Assembly (NCBI GenBank): GCA_945883455.1
Contig: CAMCXJ010000061.1
Coordinates: 1 to 11,448 of the forward strand
Length of the DNA stretch: 11,448 bases
Origin: Prosthecobacter debontii
GTDB taxonomy: Bacteria > Verrucomicrobiota > Verrucomicrobiia > Verrucomicrobiales > Akkermansiaceae
Reading direction: 5' to 3'
Position 1 is the first letter of the stretch. Each line of letters begins with the position of its first letter. The position numbers and the translations under genes were made by a program. The notes under the pieces were generated by a model that was given only the letters and a program-made list of their open reading frames with translations, made no database searches and was not told where the DNA came from. Below are positions 1 to 7,648 of the stretch, piece after piece.

Positions 1-257
1 ATCACTTCGACACTCTCTTCGCCACCGGCGTGAACCACCACATCACCATCATCAAGCGCGACCGCGACCTCTTTGTCCGAGTCCAGAATCCCGACGAAGT
101 CCGCTACTGCCACCTGCAAAACGCCAAGCTGCCGGTCATAACCGAAGGCCGTATCGGCCTCCGCCACATGTTCACCCGCTCCGCCCGCTACGGAAATTTC
201 CGGGTCAGCGTCCTTGATGCAGGAAACCCCGAAACCAATAGGAAAGCGAACCCATGA
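1..257 (+). CDS. Partial (3' end) concanavalin-like protein, DUF1961-type
   Basis: This is the C-terminal end of a gene that begins before the window. The frame is open from base 3, so the internal ATG/GTG codons near the left edge need not be starts; about 84 residues plus the TGA stop are visible. The end of the protein carries a GRIGLRHMFTRSARYGNFRV stretch, a beta-strand-rich ending typical of concanavalin A-like jelly-roll domains in the DUF1961 family, which are found among polysaccharide-degradation genes. Its stop overlaps the next start as ATGA, so the two genes are almost certainly co-transcribed and translationally coupled. The coupling is seen directly. The family call rests only on the C-terminal motif, and the catalytic or binding residues lie outside the window. 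It could be another LamG or 3-keto-disaccharide-hydrolase-like jelly roll instead. Confidence 0.65.
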   Translation, partial: HFDTLFATGVNHHITIIKRDRDLFVRVQNPDEVRYCHLQNAKLPVITEGRIGLRHMFTRSARYGNFRVSVLDAGNPETNRKANP

Positions 258-1231
258 AGAATCCCCGATGCCTAGCCCTTTTGTTCGCCTGCGCAGTTTG
301 CGTGGGCATTCATCCCGTTGACGCCGGTGATCTGGAACTCACGGAAACGGAAGATCAGATCCGCGTCACCCTGCGCGGCAAGCCGGTTTTGGAATACGTC
401 AAAACCGAAAAACCTGTCCCCGAAGGCATCGAGCCGCACTTCCGCCGGAGCGGCTATATTCATCCTGTCTTCACGCCCGCCGGACAGGAGATTTCGGGCG
501 ATTTCCCCGCCGACCACGCCCATCAGCACGCGCTGTTCTTTGCCTGGACGAAGGCCGGGTTCGACGGAAAGAATGTGGATTTCTGGAACCAGGCCAAAGA
601 TCTCGGCAAGATCGAGTTTCGCGAGGTCGTGGAACTCAAGCACGAGGAGCAGCAGGTTTCGTTCAGCGTCAAACACGCCTTCACCGTCGGCGCGGGCGAC
701 AAGCGCGTCGATGCGCTGCATGAAATCTGGACCGTCACCGTCCATCACACCCCGGACGACCACTTCCTTTTCGACATCGAGAGCGCTCAGCAATGCGCTT
801 CGGACAAGCCCGTGACCCTTGGCAAGTATCACTACGGCGGCATGGCGTTCCGGGGAAATATCCAATGGCTGAAGGAAAATGAGGACCACAGCATCGATCC
901 GGGCGACCTCGTTTACCTGACCAGCGAAGGCAAGGACCGGTGGAAAGGCAACCACACCCGCGCCAACTGGGTCGCCTTCTCGGGCAAGATCGACGGGCAG
1001 GACGCATCGGCTACGGTTTTCTGCAGCCCGAAAAACTTCCGGGCACCGCAGCACGTTCGCATCCATCCGAACAAACCCTACTTCTGTTTCTCTCCCATGG
1101 TGGAAGGCCCTTTCAGGATCGCGCCCGGTGAGAAATACGTCTCACGCTACCGCTATCTGGTGACCTCGAAGCCAACGGACGTGAAGAAGATCCAGCAGCA
1201 GTGGGATGGATACACAAGGTCGGAGAAATGA
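254..1231 (+). CDS. Secreted DUF6807 (PmoA-like) family protein
   Basis: A 325-residue exported protein. Residues 1-24 form a Sec signal peptide with a likely cut after VDA. The mature part matches the DUF6807 family, often annotated as 'PmoA family' or 'methane oxygenase PmoA-like', which is common in Planctomycetota and Verrucomicrobiota. Visible family marks are RSGYIHPVFTPAG (65-77), a histidine-rich PADHAHQHALFFAW stretch (85-98, with H88, H90 and H92) and KYHYGGMAFRG (191-201). The fold is thought to be a beta-sandwich; its biochemical role is not established, and I see no reason to link it to methane oxidation. The start is the ATG overlapping the upstream stop (ATGA), preceded by a purine-rich AGGAAAG. 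Pairing with a jelly-roll gene suggests a role in glycan or sugar-derivative metabolism; this is inference. Family call fairly sure, function unknown. Confidence 0.85.
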   Translation: MKNPRCLALLFACAVCVGIHPVDAGDLELTETEDQIRVTLRGKPVLEYVKTEKPVPEGIEPHFRRSGYIHPVFTPAGQEISGDFPADHAHQHALFFAWTKAGFDGKNVDFWNQAKDLGKIEFREVVELKHEEQQVSFSVKHAFTVGAGDKRVDALHEIWTVTVHHTPDDHFLFDIESAQQCASDKPVTLGKYHYGGMAFRGNIQWLKENEDHSIDPGDLVYLTSEGKDRWKGNHTRANWVAFSGKIDGQDASATVFCSPKNFRAPQHVRIHPNKPYFCFSPMVEGPFRIAPGEKYVSRYRYLVTSKPTDVKKIQQQWDGYTRSEK

Positions 1232-1311
1232 CGAGCGGCTGTGATCGCCCCTCGGCCATTTGCAGGCTTTGTAACTGTGTGTTGGTGGAGTGATTTTTTT
1301 ACGCCAAGTAA

Positions 1312-1342
1312 AAAGCCCGGCGGAGAATCTCCGGCGGGCTTT
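1312..1342. terminator. Likely bidirectional rho-independent terminator
   Basis: The 15-base arms at 1312-1326 and 1328-1342 are complementary except for one G/G mismatch in the middle, giving a GC-rich stem flanked by AAA and TTT. The tip is a tight loop of about three bases. Read on the minus strand, the stem ends in a run of five Ts; on the plus strand it ends in TTT followed by a further T-rich stretch. It lies between the convergent ends of the DUF6807 gene and the b562-like gene, where it could terminate both transcripts. Confidence 0.8.
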
Positions 1343-1373
1343 CGTGTTTCAGTGAAATGCTATCCGAAGGCGA

Positions 1374-1781
1374 TCACTCGTCCTCTTCCATGAACTTTTC
1401 ATGGCGTTCCTTTTTCAAGTCGCGCATGGACTCGACGATTTCCTTCACCTTGGCCATGTCGTTGTTGAGGAAAGCGAGTTCCATATCGGCGAGGGTGGCG
1501 ATGAGGTTGCCCATCATCTTGCGGTAGGATGCGGATGCCTTCGCCTTCTCCGGGCTTTCGGGCATGGCTTTGACCATCTCGGGAAGTTCGACGATCCCTT
1601 TTACCATCGCGTCCTGCGCCTCGCGGGCGAGTGCGGCGCCTTTCGCTGGATCGGTCTCGCGGCGCATCGCCTTGTAGGCGTCGTTCATCGCGTCCATCTG
1701 TTTACCGAGCGGGGTATCATCGGCCAAGGAAGGCTGGACGAACATCAGAGTGGCGGCTAGGCCGCAGAGGATCAATTTCAT
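1374..1781 (-). CDS. Exported cytochrome b562-like four-helix protein
   Basis: A 135-residue protein. Residues 1-20 form a Sec signal peptide ending in PSLA, leaving about 115 residues, close to the 106 of mature E. coli cytochrome b562. The mature part is charged and helical throughout, as expected for a four-helix bundle. Near the N-terminus M29 sits in a MDAMND context like the heme-ligand Met of b562 (METLND). Near the C-terminus H127 sits in KKERHEKF, where b562 has its ligand His. The Met-His spacing is 98 residues here and 95 in b562. There is no CxxCH, so any heme would be non-covalent b type, in the periplasm. The ATG at 1781 is chosen over one 51 bases upstream because the signal peptide begins there and AGGGG lies just before it. 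A heme-free helical bundle is the alternative. Confidence 0.7.
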   Translation of the reverse strand: MKLILCGLAATLMFVQPSLADDTPLGKQMDAMNDAYKAMRRETDPAKGAALAREAQDAMVKGIVELPEMVKAMPESPEKAKASASYRKMMGNLIATLADMELAFLNNDMAKVKEIVESMRDLKKERHEKFMEEDE

Positions 1782-1902
1782 GGTGCCCCTATTACGAATC
1801 CATTGCCCCCGATCTTCCAAGGGAAAAATCATGATTCCGCCATAGCGGTGAACAGCTTCGCCGTTATCCTTGAGTCACACCATTTCCCTGAGTATTATCG
1901 CC
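1782..1902. other. Divergent intergenic region, no clear promoter boxes
   Basis: The 121 bases between the b562-like gene and the SRPBCC gene should hold promoters for both. On the minus side an AGGGG ribosome-binding site lies just before the ATG. On the plus side I see no good Shine-Dalgarno sequence and no convincing -35/-10 pair. Confidence 0.4.
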
Positions 1903-2364
1903 ATGTACATGATTCACACCCTCGAACAAACACAGTTTCTCCCCATCAACCTCGCAGAGGCATGGGACTTTTTCTCCAGCCCAGCAAACCTCGATGAGAT
2001 CACGCCCGACGACCTCGGTTTTAAGATCATCTACCAACCGGGCGACAAGATGTATGAGGGTCAGATTATTGAATACCGCGTGATGGTATTGCCCGGCGTT
2101 TGGCTGCCATGGGTGACGGAGATCAAGGCGGTGAAGATAGGGGAGTCGTTCATCGACGAGCAGCGCTTCGGCCCCTACAAGATCTGGCATCACCTTCACA
2201 GCTTCGAGGAGACGGAGGGCGGAGTGCTCATGAAAGACCTAGTCCACTACGCGCTACCGTTGTGGCCTTTCGGGGAAATCGGGCATGGAATTTTCGTGCG
2301 GCCGAAATTGGAGAAAATTTTCGGTCACCGGAAGCAGGTGCTGGAGAAGAGGTTCGCGGTGTAG
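1903..2364 (+). CDS. SRPBCC-fold (START-like) ligand-binding protein
   Basis: A 153-residue cytoplasmic protein without a signal peptide. It fits the SRPBCC/Bet v1-like helix-grip fold. After the first strand (TLEQTQFLPI) comes the helix LAEAWDFFSSPANLDEITP (18-35), usual for these proteins. Later come FIDEQRFGPYKIWHHLHSFEE (83-103) and GVLMKDLVHYALPLWPFGEIG (107-127), matching a subfamily with the pattern DEQ-x-GPY-x-WHH followed by D-x-V-x-YALP. Members bind hydrophobic ligands or are annotated vaguely as cell-division-inhibitor-like; the ligand is unknown. The start is uncertain: ATG at 1903, ATG at 1909, or TTG at 1870. The family usually begins a few residues before the first strand, which favours the ATGs. 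It is divergent from the b562-like gene and appears monocistronic. Confidence 0.8.
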   Translation: MYMIHTLEQTQFLPINLAEAWDFFSSPANLDEITPDDLGFKIIYQPGDKMYEGQIIEYRVMVLPGVWLPWVTEIKAVKIGESFIDEQRFGPYKIWHHLHSFEETEGGVLMKDLVHYALPLWPFGEIGHGIFVRPKLEKIFGHRKQVLEKRFAV

Positions 2365-2539
2365 CTAAGTGTTTCTGGGCTCTGCCGCTTGGAATTTGCT
2401 GCCGACGTGAAGCCCCAAGCCCCTGTATCAATCCACCCTTCCGCACGATCCGGAAATGCCCGCACCGCACCCTGACCGCCGCGGATATGCGGGATGGGAG
2501 CAGCATCGTGTGACGATCACCGTGAAGGATCCGTGAATC
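2365..2539. other. Convergent intergenic region without recognised features
   Basis: These 175 bases lie between the stop of the SRPBCC gene and the stop of the propeller-cytochrome gene. I find only a weak five-base dyad (ATCGT-GTG-ACGAT, 2505-2517) and no T-tract, so no terminator is called. No credible coding sequence is visible. Confidence 0.4.
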
Positions 2540-5515
2540 TCACTTCAACGAATACAGGTATGCGATCACATCGGCGAACTGCGGCATGGTGAGCGAATCC
2601 AGCAGATGCGGCCCCATCACGGTGGAGGCGGAGGTTTTCACCTGCGCCACGTCCGCCGCTTTGTGGGTGTGCGGCACGCCGGCGATATCGCGGACGATCA
2701 CCTGGGCATCCGTTTTCTCGACCAAGGTGCCTTGTATGACGGTTGCATCTTTCAGGGTGACATCGACCCATGAAACCGCGATACCGGCATCCGGTTTGAG
2801 GATGGCTTCGGCGATGGCTTCCCGGTCTAGGCTGCCGCCGATTTGATTGAGGTCAGGGCCGCGTTTTGGATCGCCTTCGCGGATGCTGTGGCAGGCGATG
2901 CAAGCCTGCGCTTTCAGGATCTCGCCGCCCTTCGCTGGATTACCCTTCATCTTGTCGAGAGCGAGCATGACGTTTTCGATAGAGATTTGACCTATGGTTT
3001 TTACCTTGGTGTCCTTAGATTTCTCGATCTCGCCAATGCCTTCCAAGCTCATGCGGTTGAGGTTGGAAAGGGCAGTGAGGCGGGCTTTCCCGGCATCATC
3101 GGAGCTTGCGAAAGCGGCGCGGAAAATCTTTTCGATCTCGGCGGATTTCTCCCATGTCACCGGCTTGTAGTAGGGTCCGCGCGTGTCGGGTTTTGTGCCC
3201 CACCACCACGTGCCGTCGTAAGGTGCCTCGCGGTGATAGAGTCGAGATAGCGTGGCGAGAATGTGATCCTTGAGCCCGGCATCTTTGGCGGAGGCGAGCT
3301 TGTCTCGCAAGCCATCGACCACGGTCGGCTCGTGCATAAGGCGAAGCGCCATAAGCGCGCCGCTACGCTGGCTGCCATCGACCGCTGCGAGGCAGGCATC
3401 CACCGCTTTCAGGCGCACCAAGGAATGCACCGCGAGATGGGGGATGATGGTCGGCGAGTTCGGCGTGGCATGGAGCGGGATATCAGGGTTCTCTCCCGGA
3501 GGTGGTTCGGAAAGTAGTTTGAACGAAACGGCCGATTCGGCGTTCTTGGTGTCGCAGAGCGCGGCGGTGACGGTCAGGCTCTGCATGGCACCGGGAATGA
3601 CGAAGTGGATGACGGAGCGCGCGTGCGTACCGATGCCCTGTGTGAAAGGCTGGCCGTCTGCACGCTTAAGTAGACTGCCGCTGGGTGCCTTGTTCACCTG
3701 TGTCTTGCCCCATCCTTGGCTTGCGGAGTTCCATTTGATTTGGGTGAGAGGGACTTTTTTTCCGTCGCGATTGGTTAGGATCGGATCGAACCAACCCGCG
3801 TGATCCCCGCCGTTTCCGTCGCCGCCTTCCTCTACGACGAGGTAAAGATTGTTGACGCCGACTAGGCTGACATTGATAGATGCAGTCTGGTTACCGGTGA
3901 TTTTCCCGCTTTCGAAAAGCGGAGGCTTGGGTGCCGATACCGTAGCTTTCGGCAGACCGGGAGGGTTCGCTACGGCTAGAAGTGCCCCAGCGGCCTCCAT
4001 TTTTCCGAGACGCCCCAGCGAAACGGCGGCGACAGCCTTGGTGCGGGGGCTTCCGTTTTTCAGGGCGTCGAGAAAGGGCTCAAGCAGGACTCCATCGAGT
4101 TCCGTAAGCTGGTCGGTGAGGGCGCGCAGGGCGAATTCACAGACGGCTTCGTCCTTGGCGAGTGCGAGGAGCGCGGGGTTTGCCTTCGCGCCTAACAGCT
4201 GCTTGTAGGTGAAAATGGCGGCGATCCGATGATAAGCGGGTTTGCCGGCATCTTTTGCCAGAGCGAGTACAAGGCCGGCCGTATCCTTATCGTTGCGGGT
4301 GAGGATTTCCTGCTGGCTTGCGAGACGTGCGGTCGCACTGGGCGAGTCGAGTCCCTTCACAAGGGCGGTCGGCTCAAGCTTCGTCAGGTCGGGAAACGCC
4401 TGATACGTCCAACCCTGCGGGACGACACGCTGCACGAATCCGCGCTGGGGATTGCCCTTGTATCCGGCCCCTTCCCACGCGGCGATGTAGATCCGGCCGG
4501 AGCCATCGACATCGAGATCGGCGGGCTGGGAGAGTCCGATAAACTCCTCGGCCTTCTGAGTGTATGACGGGCCGTCAGGTGTCAGGCGGTGGATGAAAAT
4601 CTGGTTTCGTCCCCAATCCGCCATCATCGGCTGGCGGTTGTACTTTTCCGGCCAGCCGGGCTCATCTAGGAAAAGGGAACCCGTCCCGGAGCCGCCGCCG
4701 AGGTCTTCGAGCGCGGGCAGGATCTCATCGGTGAAGTTCTTGAACAAAATGGGGTAGCCGTATTGGCCGGATTGCACGTGGTGGGAGAAACGGACATTCC
4801 ATCCGCCGCCGTCATTCGTGTTTTCGCGGGTGAAGAGATTAAGCTGGGGGTCGATCGCGACGTCATAAACGTTGCGGGTGCCGTGGGTGTAAACTTCCAT
4901 GCCCGAACCGTCGGGACGCACGCGCAGCACGCCCCCGCCGAGCATGGTCAACTGGGTTCCATCGGTTCCCGTGGCGTTCACGAAACCGAAATCACCCACC
5001 GCAATGTAGATCCAGCCGTCGATCCCCATGCGGATTCCGTTCGTCGTATGATCGGCACCGCGGTCTTGGTTGTGCTTCGGCACGGAGATATCCTTGATGA
5101 GGGGTTTCGGCGGGCCGTCGGCCATGCCGTCATGATTCTTGTCCTCAAGGACGGAGAGATGCATGCCGGTGAGTATGCCGGTACCAGCGGGAATCACGGT
5201 GTGGAGCACGTAGAGCTTGTCGCCCATCGAGATCAGCCCGCGCGGGTTGTCGATCATCGCGAAGACGGTGTGCGAGTCCGCCGTGCCGTCGTGATCCTTG
5301 TCCACAAGCCGGACAACACTGCCCTTGCCGGGTCCCTTGCCCAGCGATCCCAGAAGATCCACCCCGACATAAACCTCACCGGTGGCGGCTACGGAAATAC
5401 ATGCGGGTGAAGGTGTCAGGTCGCTTCCTGAGAATTTCGAGAAACTGAGATCGGTGGGGTTCGCAACGGATGCGGCGGTGAGGGCGATCCAGATACAGGT
5501 GATGAGATTTTTCAT
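2540..5515 (-). CDS. Secreted propeller-HEAT-NPCBM-cytochrome c protein (PVC-type heme-binding)
   Basis: A 991-residue exported fusion protein. After a Sec signal (about 1-18), residues 25-370 form a GSDH-like beta-propeller related to pyrroloquinoline-type sugar dehydrogenases, with two aspartate-rich, EF-hand/dockerin-like loops: DKDHDGTAD (72-80) and DKNHDGMADG (125-134). HEAT-like helical repeats follow (about 385-515). Residues 545-670 match an NPCBM carbohydrate-binding module, ending near GQPFTQGIGTHARSVIHF. More helical repeats lead to a C-terminal cytochrome c domain with CIACH (C872, C875, H876); M967 in STVMGPHL is the likely sixth ligand. The family is usually called PVC-type heme-binding CxxCH protein. 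It may oxidise a sugar or polyol and pass electrons to its own heme; the substrate and cofactor are unknown. It is divergent from the PSCyt1 gene. The upstream sequence has only a weak AAGA as ribosome-binding site. Architecture is sure, catalysis is inferred. Confidence 0.92.
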   Translation of the reverse strand: MKNLITCIWIALTAASVANPTDLSFSKFSGSDLTPSPACISVAATGEVYVGVDLLGSLGKGPGKGSVVRLVDKDHDGTADSHTVFAMIDNPRGLISMGDKLYVLHTVIPAGTGILTGMHLSVLEDKNHDGMADGPPKPLIKDISVPKHNQDRGADHTTNGIRMGIDGWIYIAVGDFGFVNATGTDGTQLTMLGGGVLRVRPDGSGMEVYTHGTRNVYDVAIDPQLNLFTRENTNDGGGWNVRFSHHVQSGQYGYPILFKNFTDEILPALEDLGGGSGTGSLFLDEPGWPEKYNRQPMMADWGRNQIFIHRLTPDGPSYTQKAEEFIGLSQPADLDVDGSGRIYIAAWEGAGYKGNPQRGFVQRVVPQGWTYQAFPDLTKLEPTALVKGLDSPSATARLASQQEILTRNDKDTAGLVLALAKDAGKPAYHRIAAIFTYKQLLGAKANPALLALAKDEAVCEFALRALTDQLTELDGVLLEPFLDALKNGSPRTKAVAAVSLGRLGKMEAAGALLAVANPPGLPKATVSAPKPPLFESGKITGNQTASINVSLVGVNNLYLVVEEGGDGNGGDHAGWFDPILTNRDGKKVPLTQIKWNSASQGWGKTQVNKAPSGSLLKRADGQPFTQGIGTHARSVIHFVIPGAMQSLTVTAALCDTKNAESAVSFKLLSEPPPGENPDIPLHATPNSPTIIPHLAVHSLVRLKAVDACLAAVDGSQRSGALMALRLMHEPTVVDGLRDKLASAKDAGLKDHILATLSRLYHREAPYDGTWWWGTKPDTRGPYYKPVTWEKSAEIEKIFRAAFASSDDAGKARLTALSNLNRMSLEGIGEIEKSKDTKVKTIGQISIENVMLALDKMKGNPAKGGEILKAQACIACHSIREGDPKRGPDLNQIGGSLDREAIAEAILKPDAGIAVSWVDVTLKDATVIQGTLVEKTDAQVIVRDIAGVPHTHKAADVAQVKTSASTVMGPHLLDSLTMPQFADVIAYLYSLK

Positions 5516-5736
5516 GATGGGTTTCTTAACTTTGCTGTGACGCGTTTTCGAACGAACAGATATTAAATGTTACGGATCTACGCAAACGCCGGATTGCGTG
5601 TCGATGCCGCATTTACGCAGGGGCGACGCTGCATGTATCGGATAACTCCAAAATCCCGGATTTTAATACAACCCAGATCGATGATAAACTCCTTGATCCA
5701 GCAGCGTAGTAAATTACGTTTTCCCCCTTCCAATCT
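5516..5736. promoter_or_regulatory. Divergent control region with repeated ACGCA/TGCGT motifs
   Basis: This 221-base region separates the propeller-cytochrome gene (minus) from the PSCyt1-DUF1501 operon (plus) and should contain both promoters. It is more AT-rich than its flanks. A perfect dyad, ACGCAA-N8-TTGCGT, lies at 5580-5599, and a third ACGCA is at 5615-5619. TAATAT (minus strand, 5565-5560) could serve as a -10 box for the minus gene, but no well-spaced -35 was found. Operator function is inference. Confidence 0.4.
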
Positions 5737-7644
5737 ATGTTGCGTCTCTCTTTCCTACAACTTTTCCTCGCGCTTGTCTCGCCCTTGGATGCGGCGGTGG
5801 ATTTCGCCCACGAGGTGGTGCCGATCCTTGAGAAAAACTGCGTGGAGTGCCATGGCGGCAATGAATCGAAGGGCGGGCTTTCGATCAACACCCGCGCCTT
5901 GCTGCTCGATGCGGATGTGTTGGAGTTAGGCAAACCCGAGAAGTCGCTCTTCATCGAGGTTCTCACCGAGGAGGATCCGGAATACAAGATGCCGCCTCCG
6001 GGAAAGAAAAAGGAAGCGCTGAAGCCCGCCGAGATCGCGGTGCTGGAAAAATGGATCGCCGAGGGCTTGCCTTGGGAGGAGGGCTTCACCTTCGCGGAGG
6101 ATCGCTACGAGCCGCCGTTGAAACCCAGGGCCGTGAAATTACCCGCCGGTGCACCGCGGACGAATCCCATCGACCTGATCGTCGCCGCGCATCTTAAGAA
6201 AACGGGGACGGAGCCGCCGCAGCCCGTCGATGACCGTACGTTTCTCCGCCGCGTGACCTTGGATCTCACCGGCTTACCACCGACGCCGGAGGCACTTTCC
6301 CAGCTCCCTTCCGAAGGTAAGCTCGACCGTGCCGCCGCCGTGGACAAGCTCCTCGCCAACAACCAGGCCTACGCGGAGCATTGGATGACTTTTTGGAATG
6401 ATCTTCTCCGCAACGAATACATCGGCACCGGCTACATTGAGGGCGGTCGCCAGCAGGTCACGACGTGGCTCTACCGCTCGCTGGTGGAGAACAAGCCCTT
6501 CGATGCGTTCATCCGGGAAATCATCGCGCCGGGTGCGGACTCAGGCGGTTTCATCAAAGGCATCAAATGGCGTGGCGTGGTCAACGCGAGCCAAACCACA
6601 GAAATCCAGTTTTCACAAAACGTCTCGCAGGTTTTCCTGGGCATCAACATGAAGTGCGCCTCCTGCCACGACAGCTTTACCGACCGCTGGACGCTGAAAG
6701 AGGCTTACGGACTGGCGCAGATCTATTCGGAAGCCCAGCTCGAGCTTGTCCGCTGCGACAAGCCCACCGGCGAGATGGCGGTCGCCTCATGGATTTTCCC
6801 AGAGCTGGGAAATGTGGATCCTACCAAGCCCCGCGATCAGCGCCTCAAGCAGCTCGCCGAACTCGTCACCCACCCGGAAAACGGTCGCACCCAGCGCACC
6901 ATCGTGAACCGCCTCTGGAACCAGATGATGGGCCGCGGCATCGTGCATCCTGTAGACGCGATGAACACGGAACCATGGAACGAGGATCTGCTCGATCTGC
7001 TCGCCAACCATCTCGTCGCCTCGAAGTATGATCTCAAATCCGTCATGCGCTTGATCGTCACCTCGCGCACCTACCAGTCCCGCACGGAGATCCGCGAGGA
7101 GGACGAGGGAAGTTTTGTTTTCAATGGCCCTGTCAGGAAACGCATGACCGCGGAGCAGTTCATGGATTCGATCCGCAGCGTGATCGGTGTATGGCCGGCA
7201 CCGGACAAGAACGCCTTCGGAAAAGGTCTCACCGGCGGACAACTCACGGCGGTGATGGAAGCCCACGGCTTGAAACAATGGGACAACCGTCCTGTGCGCG
7301 CAGTGTTCGCGAAACGCGATGAACTCCAGGCTGCACTAGGTCGGCCGAACCGCGAACAGGTTGTCTCGGCCCGCCCCGACATCGTCACCACTCTTGAGGC
7401 GATCAACCTCGCCAATGGACCGGATCTCGCCGGGCTTCTTAAGGCCGGCGCGGCGAACCTGCAGGGCAAAGCAGCACCCCGCGAACTCATCGAGAACACC
7501 TACCTCGCCGCCCTTTCCCGCAAGCCCACCGACTCGGAAGTCCGTGTGGCCACGGATATCCTCGGCGAAAAGCCCACTCCCGAAGCGACGGAGGATTTCC
7601 TCTGGTCCGTCTTCATGCTCCCCGAATTTATCTACATCAACTGA
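5737..7644 (+). CDS. Secreted PSCyt1-DUF1549-DUF1553 cytochrome-like protein
   Basis: A 635-residue protein with a short Sec signal (about 1-19, ending LDA). Residues 22-110 form a planctomycete-type cytochrome c domain (PSCyt1): CVECH at 35-39, and M85 in YKMPPPG as probable axial ligand. DUF1549 follows (about 143-345), with RRVTLDLTGLPPTPE near its start and a second heme-type motif, CASCH at 307-311 in MKCASCHDSFTDRW. DUF1553 fills the rest, recognised by NRLWNQMMGRGIVHPVDAMN (391-410), SRTYQS (443-448) and the ending ALSRKPTDSEV...LPEFIYIN. It is compact because the usual extra domains between PSCyt1 and DUF1549 are missing. These proteins are nearly always paired with DUF1501, as here (4-base gap), and are thought to act outside the cytoplasm in redox or polymer breakdown, without a proven reaction. 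No Shine-Dalgarno is visible before the start. Confidence 0.93.
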   Translation: MLRLSFLQLFLALVSPLDAAVDFAHEVVPILEKNCVECHGGNESKGGLSINTRALLLDADVLELGKPEKSLFIEVLTEEDPEYKMPPPGKKKEALKPAEIAVLEKWIAEGLPWEEGFTFAEDRYEPPLKPRAVKLPAGAPRTNPIDLIVAAHLKKTGTEPPQPVDDRTFLRRVTLDLTGLPPTPEALSQLPSEGKLDRAAAVDKLLANNQAYAEHWMTFWNDLLRNEYIGTGYIEGGRQQVTTWLYRSLVENKPFDAFIREIIAPGADSGGFIKGIKWRGVVNASQTTEIQFSQNVSQVFLGINMKCASCHDSFTDRWTLKEAYGLAQIYSEAQLELVRCDKPTGEMAVASWIFPELGNVDPTKPRDQRLKQLAELVTHPENGRTQRTIVNRLWNQMMGRGIVHPVDAMNTEPWNEDLLDLLANHLVASKYDLKSVMRLIVTSRTYQSRTEIREEDEGSFVFNGPVRKRMTAEQFMDSIRSVIGVWPAPDKNAFGKGLTGGQLTAVMEAHGLKQWDNRPVRAVFAKRDELQAALGRPNREQVVSARPDIVTTLEAINLANGPDLAGLLKAGAANLQGKAAPRELIENTYLAALSRKPTDSEVRVATDILGEKPTPEATEDFLWSVFMLPEFIYIN

Positions 7645-7648
7645 AGCC

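Noticed and set aside
272..1066. Long antisense open frame (264 codons) opposite the DUF6807 gene
   Set aside because: It mirrors the codon pattern of the GC-rich sense gene; the sense frame has a signal peptide and family motifs, and the antisense product has none.
1782..1832. Upstream ATG for the b562-like gene, adding 17 residues
   Set aside because: The added residues are charged and would precede the signal peptide; the internal ATG has an AGGGG ribosome-binding site and begins the signal directly.
4763..5410. Plus-strand open frame (215 codons) within the propeller-cytochrome gene
   Set aside because: It is entirely antisense to clear propeller domain coding sequence and shows no domain of its own.
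7361..7648. N-terminal extension of the DUF1501 frame by 96 codons
   Set aside because: The extension lies within the DUF1553 coding region; the Tat signal places the true start at 7649.
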